A stretch of 64,000 nucleotides of DNA from Clostridium sp. AWRP (lineage in GTDB: Bacteria > Bacillota > Clostridia > Clostridiales > Clostridiaceae), in NCBI RefSeq assembly GCF_004006395.2, contig NZ_CP029758.2:2666001-2730000 (forward strand), in the 5' to 3' direction. The number at the start of each line of letters is the position of its first letter. The first letter of the stretch is position 1. Of this stretch, positions 62,522-64,000 are shown in pieces. The notes beneath the pieces are model-generated. The model was given only the letters and a program-made list of their open reading frames with translations, did no database searches and was not told where the DNA came from. Made by a program: the position numbers and the translations under genes.

Positions 62522-62565
62522 AAAAAAGGATATGGAGACTATTTACCCAATAGTCCACATATCCT
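62522..62565 (-). terminator. Riboswitch-controlled terminator before gcvT
   Basis: On the minus strand GGATATGTGGACTATT and AATAGTCTCCATATCC form a 16-bp stem with one mismatched pair, followed by TTTTTT. It sits directly between the glycine aptamers and gcvT. Glycine binding would be expected to disfavour it (ON switch). Confidence 0.8.
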
Positions 62566-62570
62566 CTGTT

Positions 62571-62740
62571 TTTTTACCTGAGAGTTTCGATATTACATAT
62601 CTTTCACCTTTGGTACTGCTTTTTTAGCAGCTTTTTCAGAGTTTTGTCCCACAGCGCTCCCTTTACCTGAAAGTTTTTGATATAACCGTGGCGGTATATC
62701 ATTGCTTCTTCGGTCAACAACTAGATGTTATCTCGCACTG
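62571..62740 (-). ncRNA. Tandem glycine riboswitch
   Basis: Two successive aptamer-like blocks on the minus strand show conserved glycine-riboswitch pieces. The first contains GCGAGATAAC, GACCGAAGAAGCAAT, ACCGCCACGG and ACTTTCAGGTAAA. The second contains GGGACAAAACTCTG, ACCAAAGGTGAAAG, and ATCGAAACTCTCAGGTAAAAAAACAGAG. The paired arrangement upstream of gcvT is the classical context. It feeds into the terminator at 62522-62565. Confidence 0.88.
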
Positions 62741-62817
62741 TATTCATCCAATTTATATACTTTTTACTACATTATTAATATACACCTTAAGATATGGAAT
62801 TTCAATAAAAATATTTT

Positions 62818-64000
62818 TTAATTTTTATCTGAATTTTCAAATCTTTTATCCATAGTATTTATATATTCTTCCATAGCATTTACAAGATGTTTTGAAACCT
62901 CTACTGCTTCAACAACAGTTTTGGCACCTGTTACCACATCACCTGATGCAAAAACCCCAGACCTTGTAGTTCTTCCTGAATCATCTGTTTGTATAAGGCC
63001 TCTGGAATTCACTTCTATTCCTTCAGAATTGTTTACTATATTTGCCTTAGGCCCCTGGCCTACAGCAATTATTATAGAATCTGCATTAAAAAGCTTTTCT
63101 TCCTCATCTTTTAGCATTACTTTCTTTTTTCCGGTATTTTCATCAAATGATACTTCAGTTGGAACTATTTTAATTCCATCATCTGTTATTTCAACTGGTG
63201 CCATTTTATAGAGAAATTTCACTCCATCAAGTTTGGCATAATCGATTTCTATATTATCTGCTCCTGCATGTTCTTCATCACTTCTTGCAATTATAGTTAC
63301 GTCATTTGATCCATTTCTAATTATGGTCCTTGCAGCATCCATAGCAACATTTCCTGCACCTATAACTGCAACTTTATCTCCCAAATTATAGGACTCAGGA
63401 TTCTTAAGATAATCTATGGCATAATTCACATTTCCATAAGTTTCTCCTTTAAGTCCCAAGTTCCTTGGGCTCCACACTCCTGTTCCTATATAAACCGCCC
63501 TGTATCCATCCCTAAACAAATCTTCAACAGTTATAACAGGACCTATAAGAGTATTAGGCCTTATCTTAACTCCCATATGGAAAAGTTTATCTTTAAGCCT
63601 GTCCAAAATATCTTTTGGAAGTCTAAATGCAGGTATTCCGTATCTCAAAACTCCTCCTATATCTTCATGGGATTCAAATATAGTCACATCATATCCCTTT
63701 CTTGCCATTATAAAAGCAATACTCAATCCTGCTGGACCTGATCCTACTACTGCAATTTTTTTATTCAACTTTTTTATATCAGCTGACGTTATAAAATTAA
63801 GATAAAAGTCCGATATATATTTTTCGATAAGTCCAAACTTTATAGGAGTTCCTTTTTTACCAAGCACGCAATGGCCTTCACAAAACTTTTCATGTGGACA
63901 AACTTGTGAACAAATAGCTGACATGGGATTATTTTTAAAAAGAAGTTTCCCGGCTTCCTTTATTTTGTTCTCTTTAAAAAGTTTTATTACTTCATTTATA
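62818..64000 (-). CDS. GltD/NfnB-like NAD(P)H-dependent flavoprotein (5' end outside window)
   Basis: The frame is open to the window edge, giving 393 visible residues and a missing N-terminus (about 65 residues if GltD-like). Visible motifs are NNPMSAICSQVCPHEKFCEGHC (Fe-S cysteines), VVGSGPAGLSIAF (FAD) and RYGIPAFRLPKDI. VIGAGNVAMDAART (NADPH) and GVFASGDVVTGAKTVVEA at the C-terminal FAD contact follow. Such proteins are the small subunit of glutamate synthase or the NfnB subunit of NADH-dependent ferredoxin:NADP oxidoreductase. The partner gene (gltB or nfnA), expected upstream beyond 64000, would decide. It lies on the same strand as the gcv operon, upstream of it and separated by the riboswitch. 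Confidence 0.85.
   Translation of the reverse strand, partial: INEVIKLFKENKIKEAGKLLFKNNPMSAICSQVCPHEKFCEGHCVLGKKGTPIKFGLIEKYISDFYLNFITSADIKKLNKKIAVVGSGPAGLSIAFIMARKGYDVTIFESHEDIGGVLRYGIPAFRLPKDILDRLKDKLFHMGVKIRPNTLIGPVITVEDLFRDGYRAVYIGTGVWSPRNLGLKGETYGNVNYAIDYLKNPESYNLGDKVAVIGAGNVAMDAARTIIRNGSNDVTIIARSDEEHAGADNIEIDYAKLDGVKFLYKMAPVEITDDGIKIVPTEVSFDENTGKKKVMLKDEEEKLFNADSIIIAVGQGPKANIVNNSEGIEVNSRGLIQTDDSGRTTRSGVFASGDVVTGAKTVVEAVEVSKHLVNAMEEYINTMDKRFENSDKN

Noticed and set aside
1..64000. tRNA, rRNA genes and insertion-sequence transposases
   Set aside because: None of the frames carries transposase motifs and no cloverleaf or rRNA sequence was recognised, although short tRNA-like folds were not searched computationally.

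Overview
The window is AT-rich DNA with clostridial Shine-Dalgarno sites (AGGAGG/GGGGG), dense same-strand operons and almost only strictly anaerobic redox enzymes. It looks like a chromosomal segment of a low-GC anaerobic Firmicute, most likely Clostridium sensu lato and possibly an acetogen-like species. The species cannot be fixed from the sequence alone. No rRNA, tRNA, CRISPR array or transposase gene was seen.

Layout. (1) 1-4038: start of a NarK-type transporter gene, asrCBA (anaerobic sulfite reductase) and a Crp/Fnr regulator with its likely operator. (2) 4022-32389: a purine and uric-acid catabolic island. It holds hydantoinase, carbamate kinase, YgeY, SsnA, YgfK and YgeW on the minus strand. 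A nucleobase permease, diaminopropionate ammonia-lyase and a D-aminoacylase-like amidohydrolase lie on the plus strand. Two molybdenum hydroxylases, a cytidylyltransferase-ModE fusion, a TetR regulator, adenine deaminase, a purine permease and guanine deaminase follow. Four promoters in this island share one geometry (TTGACA, 17 bp, -10 box, 8 bp, then the palindrome ACTAACTAGTTAGT or a near match), which defines a regulon probably read by the local TetR protein. (3) 32574-57992: two tandem units and the relic of a third, built around Mop-type aldehyde oxidoreductases. Each carries a sigma-54 activator, XdhC and a set of accessory genes resembling Desulfovibrio DVU1551-DVU1559 (NTP transferase-HD, AMP-forming ligase, radical SAM TrsS, C-GCAxxG-C-C protein, methyltransferase, two-CxxC protein, flavin/Fe-S protein). 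The two units have lost complementary genes and keep short readable scars of them. (4) 58177-64000: glycine cleavage operon gcvT-gcvH-gcvPA-gcvPB under a tandem glycine riboswitch, then the 3' part of a GltD/NfnB-like flavoprotein gene.

How it works together. Adenine and guanine are deaminated to hypoxanthine and xanthine. The molybdenum hydroxylases interconvert oxidised purines. The YgfK/SsnA/hydantoinase/YgeY/YgeX/YgeW set opens and dismantles the rings, a pathway reported in gut anaerobes, and carbamoyl transfer plus carbamate kinase can yield ATP. Glycine cleavage can take up a C2 product. The Mop units form a separate, poorly understood aldehyde (or other substrate) oxidation and cofactor-maturation system controlled by sigma-54.

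The spaces between operons are filled with several families of palindromic, MITE-like repeats, one of which shows an apparent empty site in the duplicated Mop unit.
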